DNA from: an uncultured Nocardioides sp.
Lineage (GTDB): Bacteria; Actinomycetota; Actinomycetes; Propionibacteriales; Nocardioidaceae
Direction of reading: 5' to 3'
Length of the DNA: 13,250 nt
Assembly: GCF_946885725.1 (NCBI RefSeq)
Contig: NZ_CAMPGZ010000117.1
Coordinates: 1 to 13,250, forward strand
The notes beneath the pieces were generated by a model. It was given only the letters and a program-made list of their open reading frames with translations, was not told the DNA's origin and did no database searches. Shown here piece after piece: positions 6,973 through 13,215 of the stretch. A program made the translations under genes and the position numbers. Position 1 is the first letter of the stretch, and each line of letters starts with the position of its first letter.

Positions 6973-7176
6973 TCAGGACTCGGCGGGCGCGAGCACCGCC
7001 GCCTGCGCGGCCGCGCCGCGGCGCCAGAGCTCGTCGAGGTACTGCTGCCGCCGCGCCACCAGCAGCGTCGCGTGGCGCGCGTCGCCTACGGCGCGGAGCA
7101 GCGTCGCGCTGCTGTGCCAGAGGTGGAGCAGCTCCCGGGTCGGGAGGCGGCGGAGATCGTGGCGGCGTCGGGACAC
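6973..7176 (-). CDS. Small basic conserved-looking protein, function unknown
   Basis: Predicted to be 67 aa, rich in Arg and Leu, with no signal peptide or membrane helix. It reads as a mostly helical protein with the stretch LPTRELLHLWHSSATLLRAV followed by ARHATLLVARRQQYLDELWRR; no catalytic motif is visible. The start chosen is the GTG at 7176 because TATCTC lies exactly 6 bp upstream, resembling the leaderless promoters elsewhere here, although the last base of the -10 is not T. Other starts in the same frame are ATG 7209 and GTG 7215, giving 78 or 80 aa; none has a good ribosome site. Its stop lies 4 bp from that of the PEP mutase-family gene. I do not recognise the family. Protein-like amino-acid pattern and codon use support it as real. 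Confidence 0.55.
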   Translation of the reverse strand: MSRRRHDLRRLPTRELLHLWHSSATLLRAVGDARHATLLVARRQQYLDELWRRGAAAQAAVLAPAES

Positions 7177-7193
7177 GGCGAAGAGATACCCCC

Positions 7194-7222
7194 TTGGCCC
7201 GCGGGTCATTCCCACGCAGGAT
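7194..7222 (+). promoter_or_regulatory. Candidate promoter of the DUF5808 gene
   Basis: TTGGCC (7194-7199) and CAGGAT (7217-7222) are separated by 17 bp, which predicts a transcription start near 7229 and a leader of about 60 bases. The promoter overlaps the upstream part of the divergent small gene, so the two may interfere. Box matches are moderate. Confidence 0.35.
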
Positions 7223-7291
7223 GAGCCTCACAGGGGACGGCTCGGGCGCCTCACGATCAGGGGACGACCACCGGGGTGAGGGAGGACGGCG

Positions 7292-7621
7292 ATGGCAGGC
7301 ACCGGACGGAAGGGCCGAGGGCAGTCGCGCAGCCGGAGGCTGATGGGGCTGGTCGGCCTCGGGCTCGTGGTTACGGCCGCGGTGAAGGAGCTCCGCACGC
7401 CTGCCGGGCAGCGCACCTGGCACGGCGAGCTGTTCGGGTTCGTGCCCTACGACCTGCGGCCGCCGAACCTGACCCGGATGCGCGAGAGCCTGTGGCAGCC
7501 GGACTCGGACCAGCTGTTCCTGCCGCGGCCGTTCGGGGTCGGCTGGTCGGTGAACTTCGCCCGGATCCTCCAGCTCGCCAACCGCGGCCGAGGCGCGGGT
7601 CACGGGGGAGAGGCGGCCTGA
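7292..7621 (+). CDS. DUF5808 domain-containing small membrane-associated protein
   Basis: This 109-aa protein starts with an Arg/Lys-rich segment (residues 5-16), followed by a short hydrophobic stretch (about 17-30, LMGLVGLGLVVTAAV). The rest carries the pattern of DUF5808 proteins: GELFGFVPYDLRPPNL, then LWQPDSDQLFLPRPFGVGWSVNFARI. The family name rests on the conserved WxPD...LFxPRxFGxGWxxN arrangement. The biochemical function of the domain is not known. The start ATG at 7292 has a strong GGGAGGA site 5-6 bp upstream. It stands alone on this strand; a hairpin lies 38 bp after the stop. Codon use matches its neighbours. Confidence 0.8.
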   Translation: MAGTGRKGRGQSRSRRLMGLVGLGLVVTAAVKELRTPAGQRTWHGELFGFVPYDLRPPNLTRMRESLWQPDSDQLFLPRPFGVGWSVNFARILQLANRGRGAGHGGEAA

Positions 7622-7658
7622 CGCCGGCACTCGAGCGCTGGGGCGTGCAGACGAGAAA

Positions 7659-7683
7659 GGCCCCGACGCGCTGCGTCGGGGCC
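7659..7683. terminator. Strong hairpin terminator after the DUF5808 gene, possibly bidirectional
   Basis: GGCCCCGACGC (7659-7669) pairs perfectly with GCGTCGGGGCC (7673-7683) around a 3-base loop. On the minus strand the stem is followed by TTTCTC, the better U-tract, so it may mainly stop leftward transcription from the gene at 7899-8345. By position it also ends the rightward DUF5808 transcript. Confidence 0.75.
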
Positions 7684-7691
7684 GAACTCGG

Positions 7692-7705
7692 GGTGGTGTA
7701 CCACC
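7692..7705. promoter_or_regulatory. Short perfect palindrome, operator-like
   Basis: GGTGGT-GT-ACCACC has 6-bp exact arms around two bases. It shares TGGT/ACCA half-sites with the DasR-like site at 7851-7866. No gene start lies close by; function unknown. Confidence 0.3.
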
Positions 7706-7743
7706 GTCTGCAGGCCATCAGGGGGGCTTGACGGCTGCGGGCG

Positions 7744-7793
7744 AAAGATCGGGGCTGACCCTTCGCATGAAGGATCGGGGGGCTGATCCTTCG
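7744..7793. repeat. Two tandem copies of a palindromic ~22-24-bp repeat
   Basis: Unit A (7744-7765, AAAGATCGGGGCTGACCCTTCG without its last bases being paired) and unit B (7770-7793) agree except for two substitutions and a 2-bp insertion. Unit B with one flanking base forms a clean hairpin: GAAGGATC (7769-7776) pairs with GATCCTTC (7785-7792) around 8 bases. Unit A is the imperfect version. This looks like a decaying dispersed intergenic repeat. Confidence 0.6.
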
Positions 7794-7823
7794 GGAGGTT
7801 TCTCGGTCCCCGGGCGAGCCGAC

Positions 7824-7866
7824 TTGAGGGCGCGCCCGATCCCTTTACCTAGTGGTCTGGACCATC
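7824..7866 (+). promoter_or_regulatory. Orphan promoter-like stretch with a DasR-type (dre) operator match
   Basis: TTGAGG (7824-7829) lies 16 bp before TACCTA (7846-7851), overlapping AGTGGTCTGGACCATC (7851-7866). That site matches the Streptomyces dre form AGTGGTCTAGACCACT at 13 of 16 positions. Promoters of this build usually drive chitinase or N-acetylglucosamine genes, but no plus-strand gene follows: downstream is the 3' end of a minus-strand gene. It may be a stranded promoter left after gene loss, or a chance match. Confidence 0.35.
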
Positions 7867-7898
7867 TGGCCGCGGGCGGTCGGGCCGAGCGCTCCTGG

Positions 7899-8345
7899 TC
7901 AGCAGAAGTCGAGCTGCTGCAGTCTCAGGTCGAAGAACCCGAGCGGGCAGGCGAACTCCTGGAGGGTGTCCACGACCCGCGTGCTCAGGGACCGCAGCCC
8001 GGCGTCGAAGCCCGTCACCGGCCCGAGTGCCCAGGCGTGCACGGACCCCAGGCTGACGTGGTCCCAGCCGAGTGCTGTCAGGCGCTCCGCCGACGGCGCG
8101 GCAGGGAAGGCCGGGTCTGCCGCCTCGTCCGGGTCGGTGAGGTTGGCCACCAGGGCGGGGACCGGATGGTCCGGCGGACGCACGCACACGAGCTCGATCA
8201 ACGGTCGCCCCTCCTCGACGGTCAGGGTCAGCCGCACGTCGTCCCGCGCCGTACGTCGGAGCGCGCGGAGGCCGAGGTCGACGTGCGCGACGTACTCGTC
8301 GGGGTCCACGAAGGCGTCCGGCCGCCAGAGAGCGAGCTCCTGCAT
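7899..8345 (-). CDS. Hypothetical protein, 148 aa, function not recognised
   Basis: A soluble, acidic protein without signal peptide or membrane helices. Visible segments include RPDAFVDPDEYVAHVDLGLRAL, then a strand-rich stretch (DDVRLTLTVEEGRPLIELVCV), and a C-terminal part ending LGFFDLRLQQLDFC. The pattern suggests a small alpha/beta domain, perhaps binding another protein; I know no family for it. The ATG at 8345 is chosen over an ATG at 8378 because the 11 codons between them use A/T third positions freely, whereas those after 8345 show the normal G/C bias. TACACC lies 7 bp before 8345, a weak leaderless -10. The terminator hairpin at 7659-7683, with its T-tract on this strand, is the likely transcript end, leaving a long 3' untranslated region. 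Confidence 0.6.
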   Translation of the reverse strand: MQELALWRPDAFVDPDEYVAHVDLGLRALRRTARDDVRLTLTVEEGRPLIELVCVRPPDHPVPALVANLTDPDEAADPAFPAAPSAERLTALGWDHVSLGSVHAWALGPVTGFDAGLRSLSTRVVDTLQEFACPLGFFDLRLQQLDFC

Positions 8346-8635
8346 TCGGACCGGTGTACCCGATCCGTCTCGTTTCATGGTCCCGGACACGCGGTGGACC
8401 TCAGGAAAGGAGCACTTCGGCGCTGGTCGGCTACGGCGCTCGCATGAGCCTGCGTGAACTGGACCGGGAGGCGCCGGCTGCACCGGCGCGAGGTAGCCGC
8501 GATGGCACCCGCAGCGGGACGTGACGACCGTTACGGCGGCGATCTGCGCGGTTTGTCCGGAGGCGCCACGGGTACGCAGGGCCGAGCCCGCCTGAGCCCA
8601 CGGCGGGGACTGACGCTCTCTGCTTGGAAGGCGCC
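8346..8635. other. Intergenic region between divergent small genes
   Basis: No convincing gene is seen. A perfect hairpin, GCGCCGG-CTGCA-CCGGCGC, lies at 8471-8489. A 26-codon frame runs from ATG 8444 to TGA 8522-8524 (MSLRELDREAP...) with TACGGC 6 bp before its start. It could be a leaderless small ORF, but the support is too thin to call. An isolated AAAGGAG at 8406-8412 precedes no start at useful distance. Confidence 0.4.
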
Positions 8636-8836
8636 ATGACGACTCTCGGGATCCACCCGCCCACCGCCACCACCGCCCCGATCGCGCCGGCGCGTGCCCG
8701 CGGCGCGCGCCGCGCACCGGCCGGCACCGGACTCGCCGCGAAGCTGTGGCGGCGCGTGGTCTTCTCGGCGTTCGTCACCGGCCTCGTCGGCGTCGCCGCG
8801 ATCGCCAACCAGCTCGCCCTGTACGCGACCTGGTGA
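8636..8836 (+). CDS. Small single-pass membrane protein, function unknown
   Basis: Predicted to be 66 aa. The first half is Pro/Ala/Thr/Arg-rich and probably disordered (residues 1-37). It is followed by the basic segment KLWRR and one hydrophobic helix (about 44-64, VVFSAFVTGLVGVAAIANQLAL), ending LYATW. The positive charges before the helix suggest a cytoplasmic N-terminus. The start ATG at 8636 has GGAAGG 4 bp upstream (8626-8631). An in-frame TTG at 8624 is not needed. A strong hairpin terminator 17 bp after the stop makes this a complete single-gene unit, which supports it being expressed. I do not recognise the family. Confidence 0.6.
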   Translation: MTTLGIHPPTATTAPIAPARARGARRAPAGTGLAAKLWRRVVFSAFVTGLVGVAAIANQLALYATW

Positions 8837-8852
8837 CCCCGGCACGCGACGA

Positions 8853-8878
8853 GGGTCCCGGAGCAGCCTCCGGGACCC
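8853..8878 (+). terminator. Hairpin terminator of the small membrane protein gene
   Basis: GGGTCCCGGAG (8853-8863) pairs perfectly with CTCCGGGACCC (8868-8878) around a 4-base loop, 17 bp after the stop codon. No T-run follows, as is common in high-GC actinobacteria. Confidence 0.75.
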
Positions 8879-8907
8879 CCGCCGTCATCTCCGGCACACG
8901 TCTTGCA

Positions 8908-8936
8908 CGGGTGGTCTCGCCAAGCTCGACCACCCG
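8908..8936. repeat. Inverted repeat, 9-bp arms
   Basis: CGGGTGGTC (8908-8916) and GACCACCCG (8928-8936) are exact inverted copies around 11 bases. It lies between the terminators of two convergent units and may be a back-up hairpin. The GTGGTC/GACCAC half-sites recall the dre-like site at 7851-7866 but with wider spacing. Confidence 0.5.
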
Positions 8937-8966
8937 GCACAGCGCCTGCTCAGGTGGCCTCGACGG

Positions 8967-8987
8967 GCTCGTCCACCCGGGACGAGC
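8967..8987 (-). terminator. Hairpin terminator directly after the M6 pseudogene
   Basis: GCTCGTCC (8967-8974) pairs with GGACGAGC (8980-8987) around ACCCG. On the minus strand the stem begins right after the TGA at 8988-8990, so the terminator of the original protease gene seems to have survived. Confidence 0.6.
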
Positions 8988-10371
8988 TCACCGCCGCGGG
9001 TTCACCTCGACGTTGAGCCACTGCCCCTTGCGGGCCTCGCCGGTCACCTTGATCCGGGTCCCGGTCTTCGGCACGTCGACGCTGTACCAGCCAGGCTGGT
9101 AGCGGCCGGGTGCTGGTTGAGCGCGTCGCTGTGCTCATCGGGACCGACCCACCAGGACTTGGTGTGGTCGAACGTCGATACCGCCGGCTTCGACGGCACC
9201 GTGCCGTCGACACCACGGTTGTGCAGGGTGATCGCCCGGGTCCGGTCGCGTCCGAAGGTGGAGTCGTAGGACAGGATCCGGTTGCGCATCAGCGTCCCGT
9301 CGGGCCAGTGCGAGAGCTGCGGGCGGGCGTCCACCGGCAGCAGCTCGCCGTGGCCGGGGTGGTCTCCTACGTCGTTGTCGCTGTACTGGGTTCCCAGTAC
9401 CAGACGAGCATGCCCTCCATGTACACGGCGTCTCCACCCAGTCGGGCCGCTCGGTGCCGAGGAACCCGAAGTTGTACGCCGAACGCAGGGACTCGTCGTC
9501 GCCGTCGTGCTGGCGGTTCTCGGCGATGTAGTAGTGGTCGTACAACCTGCCCTCGACGACCTGCTCGGTGCGGCTGGACGACGAGCCGTCATCGTCGTTG
9601 TCGAACACCCAGCCCGCGTCGGGGGTCTCGCCGGAGCCGATCAGCTCGGAAGCCTTCGTTCGCCCCGTTGGGGTCGTCCGTGCGCGACACGCGCAGTCAC
9701 GGGGTGTCACCGGACATCGAGAACTTTTGCGTCATGGTGTTCGTGAGCAGGTTGCCGGCGCCGCTTCAGAACATGAAATCGCCGGAGTCGACCGGTCCCA
9801 GGTCGCGCTGGTGCGGAGGCAGCTGGACGACCAGCGCGGACGGCTTCTTCGACACCGGGACGTTGGTGCCGAGCTGCAGCTTCGCCCGCTCACCGTGCTG
9901 CACGAGCTCGTGGAAGGGGCCCTGCGAGCCCTGCGGCTCGCGCCAGCCGAGCATCAGCCGCTCCCAGGCGCCCATGTCGGTCGGCGCGTCCCCGATGCCG
10001 TCGCGGTCGTAGTCCGGCTGCCAGAGCGTGCTGTTGTCGATCGACCGGTCGGGCGGCGCGATCTCGTTGTGCACCGGTCCGGTGACGTCCGTCGTACTGC
10101 CGTCCGGCGGCGGTCCCTGGAACCGCGGGTCGGGGTACTGCTCGTCGCCGAACTCGACGAGCATCGCGAAGATCTCGTCGGCGCCCTCGAGCTCCAGGTC
10201 GACGGCCTGACCCTTGGGCATGCGTACGACGTCCTGCTGAGCGAACTTCTTCCCGGCGAGACGTGCCTCGAGCGCGCGGCGTCCGGGTCGGTCGATGAGA
10301 CTCAACCTGGCGTCCTTTCCCGAGTATCCCGAGTGGTGCGCAGTCCCCTGTTTGAGACGCACGGAGCCCAC
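8988..10371 (-). pseudogene. Degraded immune inhibitor A-type (M6) secreted metalloprotease
   Basis: Pieces of one M6 protease follow each other in order on the minus strand but in changing frames. The first piece (10371-9766) has the family prodomain (ALEARLAGKK, MLVEFGDEQYPD, HNEIAPPDRSIDNSTLWQPDY). It then jumps at about 10000-10011 straight to GIGDAPTDMGAWERLMLGW. The segment normally between them, including the zinc motif HEFGH, is gone; I estimate over 200 residues. TGA at 9766-9768 replaces an expected aromatic codon before SGAGNLLTNTMTQKF, and another TGA lies at 9697-9699. Further deletions appear on either side of DDPNGANEGF. The C-terminal part (DHYYIAENRQ, YNFGFLGTERPDWVE, MEGMLVWYW, HPGHGELLPVDA, STFGRDRTRAITLHNRG, WYSVDVPKTGTRIKVTG) needs frame changes near 9650, 9428, 9392 and 9102. 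No signal peptide remains, and TAG directly precedes the first open codon. No active protease can be made. Confidence 0.88.
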
Positions 10372-10625
10372 CTAGCTCCCGTGGCGACCTCTCGGAAGAC
10401 AAGACCCGCGACTTTCCGCGTCGACGCCGCCGTGGACTCGTAGGCTGACGGCGTACCGTCCACAGGGACGAACCCACGGATGGGGTTGTTCGCGCCGCGG
10501 ACGTCAGGGACCGCGGCTCGCGCTACTCTCACGCCGCACGCGCGTGTCGGCACGCTGGACCCGGTGCCGCGCGCATGGTTCCTTCGGGGGTCGCTTCGGT
10601 GGTGGCAGGGATTGACGGAGGAGAT
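10372..10625. other. Intergenic region upstream of the phosphatase gene
   Basis: This region should have held the start and signal peptide of the M6 gene, but no trace of either is readable. A TAGGCT box at 10442-10447 could be a rightward -10, though no start codon sits at leaderless distance. GTGGAC/GTCCAC half-sites flank it. No gene is supported: the frame beginning at 10480 has an amino-acid pattern unlike a protein. Confidence 0.4.
10524..10529 (+). promoter_or_regulatory. Candidate -10 box for the SpoIIE-type phosphatase gene
   Basis: TACTCT fits TANNNT and predicts a start near 10536, about 90 bases before the GTG at 10626. The -35 position (10501-10506, ACGTCA) is poor. A perfect palindrome, CACGCGCGTG, at 10537-10546 lies on the predicted transcription start and could be an operator. 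Confidence 0.35.
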
Positions 10626-11708
10626 GTGTCGAACGAGAAGGCCGCACGCCTCGGCGTCGCACTGGCGACGGCGTGGCTGGTCGCGTTGACCATCGCCAAC
10701 GTCGGGCTACCCAAGGACAGCATCCCCGACCCGCTCTACCCGGTGGCGGTCCTCATCGTCTGTGCGGTGTGCTCGGTCAGGACCACCGCGATCTTCGCCG
10801 TCATCAGCGTGCTGCTAACGGTGTTCTCCGGCATCTACAACGACGTCTGGGACACCGGGCAGCAGTGGGTCCGCCTCATCTCGGTCGTCCTGATCGGTGC
10901 GGCGGCCATCGTCGTCGCCGCCGTCCGGGTCAGCCGCGAGCGCCGCTTCGAACGGGTCGCGGCGATCGCCGAGGTGGCCCAGCGCGTGATCCTGCCGACC
11001 CTGCCCAAGGCAGCCGGCCGCGTCCTGGCCACCGCCCGCTACTGGTCCTCGGCCGAGGACGCCCTGGTCGGTGGCGACCTCTACGACTGCTCGCTCGCCG
11101 ACGGCCGCGTTCGTTTCCTCATCGGCGACATGCGCGGCAAGGGCATCGGCGCGATCGAGCAGGCCGCCCGCGTGATCCGCGCGTTCCGACAGGCCGCCGC
11201 CCTGCACACCGACCTCGCCAAGGTCGCCGATGACATGGACCACTACCTGCAGCCGTTCTTCGACGACGAGGACTTCGTCACCGCGCTGATGGTCGACGCC
11301 ACCGAGGCGGACCGGCTGGTGCTGACCAGCGCCGGCCACCCGCCGCCGCTGCTGGTCCGCGCGAACGGGACGACGGAGCTCGTGCACGCCCCCGCCGGCC
11401 TGCCGCTCGGTCTCGGGGGCAGCTACGACACCGTCACGATTCCGTGGGGGCCCGGCGACCGGGTGCTGCTCTACACCGATGGCATCAGCGAGGCGCGCGA
11501 CGCCGAGGGCGAGTTCCTGCCGCTGCTGACCCTGGCGCCCGTCCTCGCCGCGGAGGACCTGGGCGAGGCGATGGAGGCCTGCATGGCGCGGGTGCGCGAG
11601 CACGTCCCGGGCGGGCAGCTCTCCGACGACGCCGCCCTGGTCCTCCTCGAGAACGGCGCCGGCGTCGTCCCGGAGCCCAGCCCGGAGACCGCCGTCCAGC
11701 ACGTCTGA
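10626..11708 (+). CDS. Membrane-anchored PP2C-family SpoIIE-type serine/threonine phosphatase
   Basis: A 360-aa protein with an N-terminal membrane domain (hydrophobic segments at about 10-27, 37-49, 54-70 and 84-102), a short basic linker (RVSRERRFERV) and a cytoplasmic SpoIIE-type PP2C domain. Metal-binding signatures are present: GGDLYD (149-154), GDMRGKG (167-173), LLYTDGISEARD and LSDDAALV near the C-terminus. The catalytic site therefore looks intact. Such enzymes dephosphorylate anti-sigma-factor antagonists in partner-switching pathways; no anti-sigma or STAS gene is in the window, so the partner must be elsewhere. The start is the GTG at 10626, with GGAGGAG at 10617-10623. The ATG at 10575 has no ribosome site, and the 17 codons between lack the usual G/C third-position bias. 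It is a single gene, convergent with the next. Confidence 0.9.
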   Translation: MSNEKAARLGVALATAWLVALTIANVGLPKDSIPDPLYPVAVLIVCAVCSVRTTAIFAVISVLLTVFSGIYNDVWDTGQQWVRLISVVLIGAAAIVVAAVRVSRERRFERVAAIAEVAQRVILPTLPKAAGRVLATARYWSSAEDALVGGDLYDCSLADGRVRFLIGDMRGKGIGAIEQAARVIRAFRQAAALHTDLAKVADDMDHYLQPFFDDEDFVTALMVDATEADRLVLTSAGHPPPLLVRANGTTELVHAPAGLPLGLGGSYDTVTIPWGPGDRVLLYTDGISEARDAEGEFLPLLTLAPVLAAEDLGEAMEACMARVREHVPGGQLSDDAALVLLENGAGVVPEPSPETAVQHV

Positions 11709-11742
11709 GTCAGTCGGGCCGTAGCGGCAGCGAGGGCGCGAG

Positions 11743-11759
11743 GCGACGGACATCGTCGC
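11743..11759. terminator. Weak hairpin between convergent genes
   Basis: GCGACG (11743-11748) pairs with CGTCGC (11754-11759) around 5 bases, in the 65-bp gap between the phosphatase and oxidoreductase stops. The stem is short, so this is only a candidate. Confidence 0.35.
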
Positions 11760-11773
11760 GAGGGCTCGTCAGG

Positions 11774-13153
11774 CTAGGACAGGCCGGCGAGCTCGGCCAG
11801 GCGCGCGACGCCGGGCTCCGAGTGCTTGCGCAGGCGCTGGATCGCGGTCGTGAGCTCGTCCGACTGCGGCGTCCCGGCGGGGACGCGTGCCGGGTTCAGC
11901 GGCACCGTGTCGGACCAGGCCTTGACGTCGGGGTCGGCCATGAAGGATGCCGTGGCACGGGCGCCGAGCGCCTGCATGCGCGCCCACGTGGCCGGGGTGT
12001 CCGGGTACGGCGAGGGCGGGCAGAGCCGGTTCTTCTCCGCGTCGTCGTCGACCGTGGCCTCGACGTACCCGGCCAGTGCCGCGCCGAAGCACGGGAACCC
12101 GGCCCGGATCGGCTGCACGGTGATCGCATCGGAGCCCCAGATCGGGACGAGCGGCGGGTAGCGCAAGCCGGGCGCGGCGCAGTGCACGACGACGGCGTCG
12201 TTCGCGACGGGCACCTCGCCCTCGTCCATCACGAGCCGGCCGGGCTCGACGGACCGGACGTACCCGAGCCGAACGACGTTCTCGATCGAGCGCAGCAGGT
12301 CGAGCTCCCACTGGGCGAGTGTCGGGGCCTTCGCCATCGTGGGGGTCACCGACCGGTCGATGCGCAGCATGATCCCGGCGTCCTCGAGGCGGAGGAAGAA
12401 GTCGTCCGGGGACTGCGACTCGGCGGCGGCCTCCATCATGTCCGCGGCCATGCCGAGGAAGATCGCGGGGTCGGGCTGGATGACCGCGCGGTTGAGCATC
12501 CACGGGTCGCGCGGCCGCACCCAGCAGATCGCGTCCGGGTCGACGCCGTTGCCCAGCAGCCACACGCAGGCGTCCGTGGCGGTCTTGCCGGATCCGACGA
12601 TCACGTACTGCGACGGAGCCGAGCCGACGTTCACCAGCTCGTTGACCGGCAGCACGTTCACACCGTCGGCCACGCCGAACGGCGGCGGCGTGAGGGCCGG
12701 GATCTCCGGTCCGAGGTAGCGGGCGTCGACCACGCGGGGCGTGCCGCCGACCTCGTAGCGCCGGCCGGAGACGCGCGAGACGAACGCGTTGCCACCGACG
12801 TACTCACAGGCGGGGTGGAACGTCACCCTTCCCGAGGGGAGCAGCCGCTCGCGCAGCACGCGGTCGTAGTAGTGGCAGATCTCCTGGGCTGTCGCGCGCT
12901 CGTGCAGGCCCGCCTCGGGTCCGTCCTGCTGGACGCGGCCGCCGCCGAGCAGCGTCGACGCGACGCCGTAGAACGCGGACGACTGGTGCAGCCGGACGAA
13001 GGGGTAGGCGTCCAGCCAGTGCCCGCCGGGACCGTGCCGGCGGTCGACGAGCGCGACGGTGACGTCCGCGTGGTCCACGAGGGCGTCGACGAACGCCATC
13101 CCCGCGGCTCCTGCGCCGACCACCAGGTAGTCGGCCTCCTGCACCTCGGCCAT
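11774..13153 (-). CDS. FAD/NAD(P)-binding flavoprotein oxidoreductase (monooxygenase-like)
   Basis: A 459-aa cytoplasmic protein with two dinucleotide-binding folds. The first, YLVVGAGAAGM (GxGxxG at residues 13-18), would bind FAD; it is followed by an acidic strand end VALVDRR and a GGHW segment typical of flavin monooxygenase-like proteins. The second, YVIVGSGKTATDACVWLL (GSGKTATD at 187-194), would bind NAD(P)H, and WVRPRDPW follows. The substrate is not readable and no pathway genes adjoin it. The start ATG at 13153 is set by a promoter whose -10 lies exactly 6 bp upstream; the in-frame GTG at 13207 lies upstream of that promoter. It is transcribed toward, and converges with, the phosphatase gene. 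Alternatives within the family include thioredoxin reductase-like or amine-oxidising enzymes, which the sequence does not favour. Confidence 0.85.
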   Translation of the reverse strand: MAEVQEADYLVVGAGAAGMAFVDALVDHADVTVALVDRRHGPGGHWLDAYPFVRLHQSSAFYGVASTLLGGGRVQQDGPEAGLHERATAQEICHYYDRVLRERLLPSGRVTFHPACEYVGGNAFVSRVSGRRYEVGGTPRVVDARYLGPEIPALTPPPFGVADGVNVLPVNELVNVGSAPSQYVIVGSGKTATDACVWLLGNGVDPDAICWVRPRDPWMLNRAVIQPDPAIFLGMAADMMEAAAESQSPDDFFLRLEDAGIMLRIDRSVTPTMAKAPTLAQWELDLLRSIENVVRLGYVRSVEPGRLVMDEGEVPVANDAVVVHCAAPGLRYPPLVPIWGSDAITVQPIRAGFPCFGAALAGYVEATVDDDAEKNRLCPPSPYPDTPATWARMQALGARATASFMADPDVKAWSDTVPLNPARVPAGTPQSDELTTAIQRLRKHSEPGVARLAELAGLS

Positions 13154-13159
13154 CTGCTC

Positions 13160-13188
13160 ATCGTCCGGTGACCGCCGGAGGGGGTCAA
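13160..13188 (-). promoter_or_regulatory. Leaderless promoter of the flavoprotein gene
   Basis: On the minus strand TTGACC (13188-13183), a 17-bp spacer, GACGAT (13165-13160), six bases and then the ATG at 13153. The -35 matches the consensus TTGACA at 5 of 6 positions and the spacing is ideal. The -10 keeps the key A and final T. This is the best-formed promoter in the window. Confidence 0.6.
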
Positions 13189-13215
13189 TCGCCCGTCCGG
13201 GTGGCACGGGACGAC

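Noticed and set aside
7776..7866. Riboswitch before a downstream gene
   Set aside because: No plus-strand gene follows, and the hairpins are simple repeat units without a recognisable aptamer core.
8444..8524. 26-codon possible leaderless small ORF
   Set aside because: Only the spacing of TACGGC before ATG supports it; that box lacks the key final T and a hairpin covers the frame.
8988..10371. Programmed frameshifting to make an active protease
   Set aside because: The catalytic zinc motif is physically absent, so no frameshift could restore activity.
9568..10443. Plus-strand open frame opposite the protease remnant
   Set aside because: No protein-like motif or ribosome site, while the minus strand shows clear M6 text.
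10480..10689. Plus-strand 69-codon frame before the phosphatase
   Set aside because: No ribosome site, unlikely composition, and it overlaps the better-supported phosphatase start.
11444..13171. Long plus-strand open frame opposite the flavoprotein gene
   Set aside because: The opposite strand encodes two clear Rossmann motifs; this frame is a shadow caused by high GC content.
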